Shown here piece after piece: positions 53,823 through 61,722 of a stretch of 64,000 nucleotides of DNA. Each line of letters opens with the position of its first letter. Positions within the stretch are counted from its first letter, which is position 1. The stretch lies in the NCBI RefSeq assembly GCF_008642355.1, contig NZ_CP029193.1, positions 372,001 to 436,000 of the forward strand. The letters are read 5' to 3'. The stretch comes from Streptomyces venezuelae (lineage in GTDB: Bacteria > Actinomycetota > Actinomycetes > Streptomycetales > Streptomycetaceae). The notes below the pieces were generated by a model that saw only the letters and a list, made by a program, of their open reading frames with translations, was not told where the DNA came from and did no database searches. Made by a program: the position numbers and the translations under genes.

Positions 53823-55148
53823 GTGACCGCACACCCACAGGCACAGCCGAAGAACGTTTTCGTCATCGGCCTCGACGACGCGAACCTGCCCACTCTGAGC
53901 GACATCCCCCACGCCGAGTCCTACCGCTTCCACCCGCTGCTCACCGTCGAGGAGCTGCAGGGCGGCGAGGTCTCCGTACCGGCGCTCCTTGAGAAGGCAC
54001 AGGGCATCCTCGACTCGTTCGACGGCAGCATCGACGCGATCGTCGGCTACTGGGACTTCCCCGTCAGCACGCTCGTGGCGATCCTGGGCGACCGCTACGG
54101 CACGCGCCACACCAGCCTGGAGTCGGTGGTCAAGTGTGAGCACAAGTACTGGAGCAGGCTGGAGCAGCAGAAGGTCATCGACGAGCACCCGCGCTTCGGC
54201 CGGGTCGACCTGGACGCGGACGAGCCTCGGCCGCCCGAGGGCGTGCGGTTCCCGATGTGGCTGAAGCCCGCGCTGTCCTATTCCTCCGAGCTGGCGTACA
54301 GCGTGAAGGACGAGGACGAGTTCCGCGAGGCCTGTGCCCGGATCAAGGCGGGGATCAGCCGCGTCGGCCGCCCCTTCGAGCACATAATGCGGCAGGTGGA
54401 CCTGCCCCCCGAGATGGAGGGCGTCGGCGCGGAGGTGTGTCTCGCGGAGGAGGCGCTGTCCGGCGTCCAGGTAGCCGTGGAGGGATACGTCCACCGGGGC
54501 GAGGTGACCATCTACGGAGTCCTGGACTCCATCAACTACCCCGATTCCTCGTGCTTCCTCCGCCACCAGTACCCCTCCGCCCTGCCGGGGCCCGTGGTGC
54601 AGCGCCTGCACGACGTGTCGGAGCGGGTGATGCGGCAGATCGGCATGGACGCGGCGACGTTCAGCATCGAGTACTTCTATGACCCGAGCACGGACGCCAT
54701 CAACCTCCTGGAGATCAACCCCAGGCACTCGCAGGCCCACGCGGAGCTCTTCGCGTACGTCGACGGTGTGCCCAACCACCACTGCATGGTCAGCCTCGCC
54801 TTCGACGAGGACCCCGCTCTCCCCCACCGCGCGGGCCCCTACAAGGCGGCGGCCAAGTGGTACTACCGGTGGTTCGCCGACGGCGTGTCGCACCAGGTGC
54901 CGACGCCCGAGGAGATCGAGCGGATCGAGCACGAGATCCCCGGCGTGAGCGTCGACGTGCTCGCCGAGGAGGGCAGGAAGCTGTCCGAGGTCACCCACCA
55001 GGACAGCTACAGCTTCGAGCTGGCCCACATCAGCACCGGCGGCGACAGCGAGCAGGACCTGCGCCGCAAGTACGACCGGTGCGTCGCCGCGCTGGGCCTT
55101 GTCTTCGACGACACCGAGCCCGGCGGCCGCGACCTCACCAACGACTAG
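53823..55148 (+). CDS. ATP-grasp domain ligase
   Basis: A 441-residue ATP-grasp protein of the carnosine synthase/BtrJ-like type. An N-terminal Rossmann-like part (VFVIGLDDANLPTLSDIP) is followed by the ATP-grasp lobes: a Lys-containing strand FPMWLKPALSYSSELAYS, the ATP-binding strand VAVEGYVHRGEVTIYGVLD, and the magnesium motif INLLEINPRHSQAH (Glu and Asn). It should join a carboxylate, through an acyl phosphate, to an amine or thiol; substrates are unknown. The GTG at 53823 has AGGAGG (53810-53815). A CocE/NonD hydrolase gene follows 77 bp later, so they are probably one operon. Confidence 0.88.
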   Translation: MTAHPQAQPKNVFVIGLDDANLPTLSDIPHAESYRFHPLLTVEELQGGEVSVPALLEKAQGILDSFDGSIDAIVGYWDFPVSTLVAILGDRYGTRHTSLESVVKCEHKYWSRLEQQKVIDEHPRFGRVDLDADEPRPPEGVRFPMWLKPALSYSSELAYSVKDEDEFREACARIKAGISRVGRPFEHIMRQVDLPPEMEGVGAEVCLAEEALSGVQVAVEGYVHRGEVTIYGVLDSINYPDSSCFLRHQYPSALPGPVVQRLHDVSERVMRQIGMDAATFSIEYFYDPSTDAINLLEINPRHSQAHAELFAYVDGVPNHHCMVSLAFDEDPALPHRAGPYKAAAKWYYRWFADGVSHQVPTPEEIERIEHEIPGVSVDVLAEEGRKLSEVTHQDSYSFELAHISTGGDSEQDLRRKYDRCVAALGLVFDDTEPGGRDLTND

Positions 55149-55225
55149 AGCGGACTTCAGCGGCAACCAGAACAGAACCCGCCCTTCCCCCGGCGGGAAA
55201 GCGACCGAGAGGACGGCCCTCCCCC

Positions 55226-57250
55226 ATGCGTTACGTGGGCAATCTCCCGTACGCGACGAAAGAAGAAGAACACGTCGTCATCCCCATGTCCGACGGCGTC
55301 CGGCTGTCGGCCCGCATCTGGCGTCCCACCTGCTCGGAGGACGATCCGGTGCCCGCGATCCTGGAGTACATCCCGTACCGCAAGCGCGACCTGAGCTCGC
55401 AGCGCGACTCGATCCACCACCCGTACATCGCGGGGCACGGGTACGCGTGCGTGCGGGTCGATCTGCGCGGCACCGGCGAGTCCGAGGGCGTGCTCACGGA
55501 CGAGTACCTGGAGCAGGAGCAGACGGACGCCGAGGAGGTGCTCGCCTGGCTGGCCGAGCAGCCCTGGTGCGACGGCTCGACGGGCATGATGGGCATCTCC
55601 TGGGGCGCGTTCGCCGCCCTTCAGGTCGCGGCCCGGCGGCCCGCGAGCCTGCGCGCCGTCGTGCTCTCCTCGTTCACGGACGACCGCTACGCCGACGACA
55701 TGCACTACATGGGCGGCGCGATGCTGTCGGACAACCTCGCCGAGGCGGGCACCATGTTCGCCTACGCCACGTGCCCGCCGGACCCCGCCGTGGTCGGCGA
55801 CCGCTGGCGGGACATGTGGCGGGAGCGGCTCGACCACGCCAAGCCGTGGGTCCTGGAGTGGCTGCGCCACCAGCGCCGCGACGCGTACTGGCGGCACGCC
55901 TCGGTCTGCGAGGACTACCGGAGCGTCCAGTGCCCCGTCCTCGCCTCCAGCGGCTGGGCGGACGGCTACTCCAACGCCGTCACGCGGCTCCTCGCCCACC
56001 TCGACGTGCCCCGCAAGGGCCTCATCGGCCCGTGGTCCCACAAGTACCCGCACCTGGGCGAGCCCGGCCCCGCCATCGGCTACCTGCAAGAGGTGGTGCG
56101 CTGGTGGGACCACTGGCTCAAGGGCGAGGACAACGGCGTGATGGACGGCCCGATGCTGAGGGCCTGGATGCAGGAGAGCGTCCCGCCCTCCACGTCGTAC
56201 GAGGAACGCCCCGGGCGCTGGGTCGGCGAGCCGGACTGGCCCTCCCCGCACATCGAGCAGGTCAGCCACCCGCTGGCGCGGCACCGCATCCTGATGGCGG
56301 GAGAGGCGGAGACGGGCGAGGCCATGACCGTGCAGTCGCCGCTCTCCGTCGGCCAGTTCGCCGGCAAGTGGGCCTCCTACAACGCGCCGCCGGACCTGCC
56401 CTACGACCAGCGCGAGGAGGACGGCGGCTCCCTCGTCTTCGACTCTCCGGAGCTGACCGAGACGGTGGAGATCCTCGGTTCGCCGACCGTCGAACTGGAC
56501 CTGTCGGTCAGTGAGCCGGTGGCCACGGTCGCCGCCCGGATCTCCGACGTCGCCCCCGACGGCCGCGCCACCCGGGTGACGTACGGCGTCCTCAACCTGA
56601 CGCACAGGGAAGGCACGGGCGAGCCCGAGCCCCTCGAACCGGGCCGCCGCTACCGCGCGACGCTCCAGCTCAACGGCGTCGCCCAGTCGTTCCCGCCGGG
56701 GCACCGGATCCGGCTCTCCCTGTCGACGTCCTACTGGCCGCTGGCCTGGCCGCCGCCGCGTCCCGTGCTGCTCAGCGTGTACGAGGGTTCCAGCGCGCTG
56801 CGCCTGCCGGTGCGCCCGACGACGGAGCCGGACAACGCGCCCCAGCGGCCGTTCGGTGAGCCCGAGGGCACCCCGCCGCTCGCCACCACCCAGCTCACCC
56901 CTCCGGAGCAGCGCTGGGAGGTCAAGCGCGATCTGGTCGGTTACGACTCCTCCCTGGAGATCGTCAAGGACCGCGGCACCGTGCGCTACGACGAGATCGG
57001 GCTCGACGTCGGCTGCCGCGCCTTCGAGCGCTACACGGCCACCGGCGACGACTTCACGTCGGTGGGCGGCGAATCGGACTGGACGATGCGGTTCCGGCGG
57101 GACGACTGGGACGTGAGCGTGCGGACCCGGACGACACTCAGGTGCGACGAGGACAACTTCTTCGTCGACGCGACCCTCGACGGCTACGAGGGCGAGCGCC
57201 GCGTCTTCTCCCGCACCTGGAACGAGACGCTGCCCCGCGACTGGCTCTGA
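55226..57250 (+). CDS. CocE/NonD-family (peptidase S15-like) hydrolase
   Basis: A 674-residue serine hydrolase. The alpha/beta domain has DLRGTGESEG near residue 75 and the nucleophile Ser in GISWGA; the acid and His are expected around SSGWADGY and GPWSHKYP. A jelly-roll domain of X-Pro-dipeptidyl-peptidase type follows (LVFDSPELTETVEILGSPTVELDLSV), then an extra C-terminal domain of about 150 residues (VKRDLVGYDSS, RFRRDDWDVSVRTRTTL) not found in short CocE enzymes. It cleaves an ester or amide, perhaps one made by the upstream ligase. The ATG at 55226 has GAGAGGA upstream. Confidence 0.9.
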   Translation: MRYVGNLPYATKEEEHVVIPMSDGVRLSARIWRPTCSEDDPVPAILEYIPYRKRDLSSQRDSIHHPYIAGHGYACVRVDLRGTGESEGVLTDEYLEQEQTDAEEVLAWLAEQPWCDGSTGMMGISWGAFAALQVAARRPASLRAVVLSSFTDDRYADDMHYMGGAMLSDNLAEAGTMFAYATCPPDPAVVGDRWRDMWRERLDHAKPWVLEWLRHQRRDAYWRHASVCEDYRSVQCPVLASSGWADGYSNAVTRLLAHLDVPRKGLIGPWSHKYPHLGEPGPAIGYLQEVVRWWDHWLKGEDNGVMDGPMLRAWMQESVPPSTSYEERPGRWVGEPDWPSPHIEQVSHPLARHRILMAGEAETGEAMTVQSPLSVGQFAGKWASYNAPPDLPYDQREEDGGSLVFDSPELTETVEILGSPTVELDLSVSEPVATVAARISDVAPDGRATRVTYGVLNLTHREGTGEPEPLEPGRRYRATLQLNGVAQSFPPGHRIRLSLSTSYWPLAWPPPRPVLLSVYEGSSALRLPVRPTTEPDNAPQRPFGEPEGTPPLATTQLTPPEQRWEVKRDLVGYDSSLEIVKDRGTVRYDEIGLDVGCRAFERYTATGDDFTSVGGESDWTMRFRRDDWDVSVRTRTTLRCDEDNFFVDATLDGYEGERRVFSRTWNETLPRDWL

Positions 57251-57262
57251 GCCGCGCCGGGG

Positions 57263-57290
57263 CCGGCCGTGACGGCGGCGCGGCGGCCGG
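57263..57290 (+). terminator. Possible hairpin after the CocE/NonD gene
   Basis: CCGGCCG and CGGCCGG pair around a 14-base G+C-rich loop, 12 bp after the stop codon. The loop is long, so this is uncertain. Confidence 0.35.
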
Positions 57291-57372
57291 GTTTGGCACC
57301 CGGTCCGGAGGAGACTCGAGCCACCGACGCCGACATAGTGGAGGCCGCAGTGCACGCCGTCACGGAGCCCGC

Positions 57373-58923
57373 ATGAACATCAAGACGCCCGGCCCGCTGC
57401 CGGGACGACCCGAGTCGTACTGGATGGAGACCAGCGCGTCGACGTCCCACCCGTCGCTCGCCGAGGACATCGAGGTGGACGTCGCCGTGGTCGGCGGCGG
57501 AGTAGCGGGCCTCAGCACGGCCTGGGAGCTGGCGCGCGACGGGCGGTCGGTCGCCGTCCTGGAGGCCGACCGCATCGCCGCCGGGGTCACCGGCAACACC
57601 ACCGCGAAGCTCACCGCCCTGCACTCCCAGGTCTACGACCGGCTGCGCCGCACCCGCGGCCCCGAGGGCGCCCGCCTCTACGCGGAGTCGCAGCAGCAGG
57701 CCGTGGAACACGTGGCCGCGGTCAGCGCCGAACTCGGCATCGACTGCGACCTCGAACGCGCGCCCGCCTTCACCTACACCACGCGCGCCGACCGGACCGA
57801 CGAACTGCGGGCCGAGGCCGCCGCGGCCAGGGAGGCCGGACTCGCCGCCTCGTACACGGACGAGACCGGGCTCCCCTTCCCCGTGGCGGGCGCGGTGCGC
57901 GTCGAGGACCAGGCTCAGTTCCACCCCCGCGCCTATCTGCTGGCGCTCGCCGACGACCTGCGGACGCGGGGCGGTGTCATCTTCGAACGGACCCGGATCA
58001 CCAAGCTGCGCGATGGCTCCCCGTGCACCGTGACGAGCGAGGGCGGGCACACCGTCACCGCGCGGTTCGTCGTCATCGCCACGCACTACCCGGTCTTCGA
58101 CCGCGCCCTGCTGTTCGCCCGGCTCTCCCCGCGGCGCGAACTCGTCGTCGCGGCGCCGCTCGCCGCCGCACAGGACCCGGGCGGCATGTACATCACCCAG
58201 GACGAGGGCAAGCGTTCGGTGCGGACCGCGCCCCACGGCGGCGACGGCGGGCGTCTCCTCATCGTCACGGGTGACAGCTTCACGCCGGGCACGGGCGACC
58301 CCTCCGGCGGTTTCATCGCCCTGGACACGTGGATGCGTGAGCGCTTCGACGTCGGCGCGACGGCCTACCGGTGGGCGGCGCAGGACAACGACGCCACGGA
58401 CACCGTGCCGATGGTGGGGCCCTTCCACCCCGGCGCCCGGAATACCTACGTGGCGACGGGGTTCGGCGGCTGGGGCATGAGCGGCGGCGTCATGGCCGGT
58501 CGGCTGCTCGCCCGGCTCATCGCCGGGGAGAAGTCCTCGTGGGCCGAGCTGTACGACCCGCGGCGGCTGTGGAGCACGGTGCGGGAGATGCCTTCCCTGC
58601 TGAGCCAGCAGGCCGAGGTCGCCAAGCACTTCGTCGGGGACCGGCTCCGTACGACCCACGTCGACTCCGTCGACGACATCCCGGCGGGCGCCGGTGCGGT
58701 GGTCCGCGTCGAGGGGCGCCGGTGCGCGGTGCACCGTGACGAGTCCGGTGCCCTGCACGCCGTCTCCGCCCGCTGCACCCACCTGGGGTGCCTGGTCGCG
58801 TTCAACGAGGCGGAGACGACGTGGGAGTGCCCCTGCCACGGCTCCCGCTTCGCCACCGACGGCTCGGTGCTGCAGGGGCCCGCGACGCGTCCGCTGGAGC
58901 CGCGGAAGCTGCCGGACTCATGA
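57373..58923 (+). CDS. FAD-dependent oxidoreductase with C-terminal Rieske domain
   Basis: A 516-residue DadA-like flavoprotein fused to a Rieske iron-sulfur domain. The FAD Rossmann motif is VAVVGGGVAGLSTAWELA near residue 37; GFGGWGMSGG near residue 360 is the second flavin contact. The Rieske ligands are CTHLGC and CPCHGS (about 470-495). Such fusions are thought to oxidise amines or amino acids and pass electrons to an acceptor; the substrate is unknown. The ATG at 57373 has GGAG (57364-57367). Its stop codon lies immediately beside the opposing esterase stop. Confidence 0.93.
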   Translation: MNIKTPGPLPGRPESYWMETSASTSHPSLAEDIEVDVAVVGGGVAGLSTAWELARDGRSVAVLEADRIAAGVTGNTTAKLTALHSQVYDRLRRTRGPEGARLYAESQQQAVEHVAAVSAELGIDCDLERAPAFTYTTRADRTDELRAEAAAAREAGLAASYTDETGLPFPVAGAVRVEDQAQFHPRAYLLALADDLRTRGGVIFERTRITKLRDGSPCTVTSEGGHTVTARFVVIATHYPVFDRALLFARLSPRRELVVAAPLAAAQDPGGMYITQDEGKRSVRTAPHGGDGGRLLIVTGDSFTPGTGDPSGGFIALDTWMRERFDVGATAYRWAAQDNDATDTVPMVGPFHPGARNTYVATGFGGWGMSGGVMAGRLLARLIAGEKSSWAELYDPRRLWSTVREMPSLLSQQAEVAKHFVGDRLRTTHVDSVDDIPAGAGAVVRVEGRRCAVHRDESGALHAVSARCTHLGCLVAFNEAETTWECPCHGSRFATDGSVLQGPATRPLEPRKLPDS

Positions 58924-60147
58924 GGGCCGCGGCACCGGCCCGTCGGTGAGGGGTGCGGGGAGGGTGCCGAAGGTGCCGGTGCGGGCGAAGGCGAGCCACG
59001 CGGAGCGCAGGGCCCTGCCGAGCCTCTCAATCTCCTCACGGGGCGTGGTGCCCAGCATCGGCGCCGTCCGCCAGGCGTCGTGGGTGCCGAAGAGCAACGG
59101 CAGTTCCAGGCAGTGGGTGGCGCCGAACGGGGACCCGGCGGGGCGCCAGTCGAGGCGGTAGGCGTGGACCCGGGCGCCGGCCCGGGTCAGCCGCTCGCCG
59201 TAGCGGGTGAGCGGCTCCTCGTACACCTCGCGGGTGCGCACGGTCGGGTCGTCGTCCGGGCCCGCGAATGCGGTCATGTCGTCGGCGTTCCAGCCGTACA
59301 GGACGTCGAGCCCCTGGACGCTCCCGTCGAGCGGGGCACCGGGAGCGGGGACGGGACCGGCTCCCTCCACCGGGATGAACGCGGGTTCCATGCGGCGGCC
59401 CGCGGTGCGCAGGTGGAAGCGGGCCGTCGCGCCCTGTGCGGCGAGGATCGCGGGGATGTCGGCCGTGCGCGGGTCGGTGCCGAGCGCGTCGGCGAAGTAC
59501 CGCCCCAGTGCGAGGGACTCCTCCGCGGCCCTGCGGGTGATCTCCAGCGGCGCGCTCTGCAGGATCGCCCGGCGGAACAGGCCGTGCGCCTCGGGCAGTT
59601 CCATGAGGAGGCGCACGGAGATGCCGCCGGCGGACTGCCCCAGCACCGTGACGTCCGCGGGGTCCCCGCCGTACCCGGCGATGTGCGCCTGCACCCAGCG
59701 CAACGCCTCCACCTGGTCGTACAGACCGAGGTTGCCCTCGCTCACCCCGTCGAGGAAGAGGTAACCCAACGCGCCCAAACGGTAGTTGACGCCGACGACC
59801 ACGACATCGCCCTCGGCGGCGAGGACTGATCCGTCGTACCAGTCCATGAGACCGGCGCCGCTGCTGAAGCCGCCGCCGTGCAGCCACACGAGCACGGGCC
59901 GGGCCGCCGCGTCCCGTGCCGGCGTGGCGACCGTCAGGTTGAGGCAGTCCTCGCCCTGCGGGCGGGTGTCCGAAGGCGGCCCCATGACGAAGTCGAGCCT
60001 GGAGGGCGGCTGCGGACCGATCTCCCCGGAGGCGGGGCGCGGGTCGTCGTCCGCGACGGGCCGCGGCCGCCCGAAGCGTTCCGCGGTGGCGTAGCGGATC
60101 GGTCCCGTACGGAGCACTTCCGTACGGGCGCTCATCGTGTCGGTCAT
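58918..60147 (-). CDS. Type B carboxylesterase (short form)
   Basis: A 409-residue esterase, shorter than the usual 480-550 of the family. Motifs: EDCLNLTVATP, LVWLHGGGFSSGAG for the oxyanion hole, the nucleophile GQSAGG (Ser), and HCLELPLLFGTHDAW near the catalytic His. The long lid region of the family seems reduced. It has no signal peptide. ATG 60147 is chosen; ATG 60135 is possible. It starts 35 bp after the VOC gene and may be the last gene of the molybdenum hydroxylase operon. Substrate unknown. Confidence 0.88.
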   Translation of the reverse strand: MTDTMSARTEVLRTGPIRYATAERFGRPRPVADDDPRPASGEIGPQPPSRLDFVMGPPSDTRPQGEDCLNLTVATPARDAAARPVLVWLHGGGFSSGAGLMDWYDGSVLAAEGDVVVVGVNYRLGALGYLFLDGVSEGNLGLYDQVEALRWVQAHIAGYGGDPADVTVLGQSAGGISVRLLMELPEAHGLFRRAILQSAPLEITRRAAEESLALGRYFADALGTDPRTADIPAILAAQGATARFHLRTAGRRMEPAFIPVEGAGPVPAPGAPLDGSVQGLDVLYGWNADDMTAFAGPDDDPTVRTREVYEEPLTRYGERLTRAGARVHAYRLDWRPAGSPFGATHCLELPLLFGTHDAWRTAPMLGTTPREEIERLGRALRSAWLAFARTGTFGTLPAPLTDGPVPRPS

Positions 60148-60182
60148 GCGTCCGCACCCTAGGGCCTGCTCGGACACGCGTC

Positions 60183-60557
60183 CTAGCCCTGGTAGTTCGT
60201 GCGTCCCTCGTCGTCGAGGTCGAAGGGAGCGTCGGGGATGATGCAGAACTCGTTGCCCTCCGGGTCCGCCATGACGAGGAAGCCTCCGTCGTCGTACCCC
60301 TCCAGCCTGCGCCCGCCGAGCGCCTCGACGCGCCGCTGCTCGGCGGCGAAGTCGGACGCGGCGAGGTCGAGGTGCATGCGGTTCTTCACCGTCTTGCGCT
60401 CGTCGACCCGCTGGATGCCGAGGACCGTGCCGTTCTCGCGCCGCAGCCAGATGTAGGGGCCCGTGCGGCCGGCGATGGGCCAGTCGAGCAGTTCGGACCA
60501 GAAGGCGGCGACCGGTTCGGGGTCGGTGGCGTCGATGATGAAGGCTTTGATCTCCAT
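60183..60557 (-). CDS. VOC-superfamily (glyoxalase-like) protein
   Basis: A 124-residue protein with two beta-alpha-beta-beta-beta units typical of glyoxalase/bleomycin-resistance folds: MEIKAFIIDATDPEPVAAFW, then NRMHLDLAASDFAAEQRRVEALGG and DPEGNEFCIIP. Members act as metal-dependent lyases, dioxygenases or binding proteins; no specific function can be given. The ATG at 60557 follows GGGAG. It is placed 16 bp after xdhC. Confidence 0.92.
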   Translation of the reverse strand: MEIKAFIIDATDPEPVAAFWSELLDWPIAGRTGPYIWLRRENGTVLGIQRVDERKTVKNRMHLDLAASDFAAEQRRVEALGGRRLEGYDDGGFLVMADPEGNEFCIIPDAPFDLDDEGRTNYQG

Positions 60558-60573
60558 GGTTGATGCTCCCAAA

Positions 60574-61722
60574 TCAGACCAGGGCGTCGGCCCGCGGAGG
60601 GCCGCCGGGCGTGTCGTGGTGGATCGGTGTCCGTGCCCCGGTCAGCGGGTGCCCCGTGCCGCCCTGGCGTACCGCGACGATCTCCGCCGCGATGGACAGG
60701 GCCGTCTCCTCGGGTGTGCGGGCGCCGAGGTCGAGGCCGATCGGCGAGCGGAGCCTCGCCAGTTCGGCCTCGGTGACGCCCTCGTCGCGCAGCCTGCGGT
60801 TGCGGTCCTCGTGGGTGCGGCGCGAGCCCATGGCGCCGACGAACGCGACGGGCAGCCGCAGGGCCGCCGTGAGCAGCGGCACGTCGAACTTGGCGTCGTG
60901 GGTGAGGACGCACAGAACGGTGCGGGCGTCCGTCGTGGTGCCGCGCAGGTAGCGGTGTGGCCACTCGATCACGATGTCGTCGGCGTCCGGGAACCGGGCC
61001 CGAGTGGCGAAGACGGGGCGGGCGTCGCAGACCGTCACGTGGTAGCCGAGGAACTTGCCCACGCGGACGAGGGCCGCCGCGAAGTCGACGGCGCCGAAGA
61101 CGATCATGCGGGGCGGCGGCTGGCTGGACTCGACCAGGACCGTCACGGCGGTGCCGCAGTGCGCGCCGCTCTCGGAGACGACGAACTCCCCCGTGCGGCC
61201 CGCCGCGAGGAGGGCGCGGCTCTCCCCCACGGCGGTGCGGTCGAGGTCGGGGTGCCCGCCGAGCGTTCCGTTCCCGGCCCCCGCAGGGGTCACCAGGAGC
61301 GGTCGGCCGAGGAGTTCGGCCGGTCCCCTGTAGACCCGGGCCAGGGCCGTGGCCTCACCGCGCACGGCGGCCGTCAGGGCGGCGGCGAAGACCGCCCTGT
61401 CGGGTGAGTCCACGGCGACCGGTGCCACCAGGACCTCGATGACGCCGCCGCAGGTGAGGCCGACCGCGAAGGCGTCGTCGTCGCTGTACCCGAACCGTTC
61501 GACGACGGCTTCGCCCTCGTCGAGTGCCTGGACGCACAGGTCGTAGACCGCGCCCTCCACGCAGCCGCCGGAGACCGAGCCGATGACGGTTCCCTCGCCG
61601 TCGACGGCCATCGCGGCGCCGGGGCCGCGCGGTGCGCTGCCGCCGACGCTCACGACGGTGGCGACCGCGAAGTCCCGGCCCTCCTCGACCCAGCGGTTCA
61701 GGTCGGTGGCGATGTCAAGCAC
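60574..61722 (-). CDS. XdhC-family molybdenum-cofactor insertion protein
   Basis: A 382-residue XdhC/CoxI protein. The N-terminal domain has VVSVGGSAPRGPGAAM and the GSVSGGCVEGAV loop with the conserved Cys, then GLTCGGVIEVLV; the C-terminal Rossmann domain contains MIVFGAVDFAAALVRVG and VCDARPVFATRARFPDAD. XdhC binds the molybdenum cofactor, aids its sulfuration and hands it to xanthine dehydrogenase. It starts at GTG 61722, overlapping the end of the molybdenum subunit gene by 8 bp, so it is translationally coupled. Confidence 0.93.
   Translation of the reverse strand: MLDIATDLNRWVEEGRDFAVATVVSVGGSAPRGPGAAMAVDGEGTVIGSVSGGCVEGAVYDLCVQALDEGEAVVERFGYSDDDAFAVGLTCGGVIEVLVAPVAVDSPDRAVFAAALTAAVRGEATALARVYRGPAELLGRPLLVTPAGAGNGTLGGHPDLDRTAVGESRALLAAGRTGEFVVSESGAHCGTAVTVLVESSQPPPRMIVFGAVDFAAALVRVGKFLGYHVTVCDARPVFATRARFPDADDIVIEWPHRYLRGTTTDARTVLCVLTHDAKFDVPLLTAALRLPVAFVGAMGSRRTHEDRNRRLRDEGVTEAELARLRSPIGLDLGARTPEETALSIAAEIVAVRQGGTGHPLTGARTPIHHDTPGGPPRADALV

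Noticed and set aside
55157..57355. Long minus-strand reading frame of about 730 codons
   Set aside because: It is antisense to the CocE/NonD hydrolase, which has full catalytic motifs and a ribosome site.
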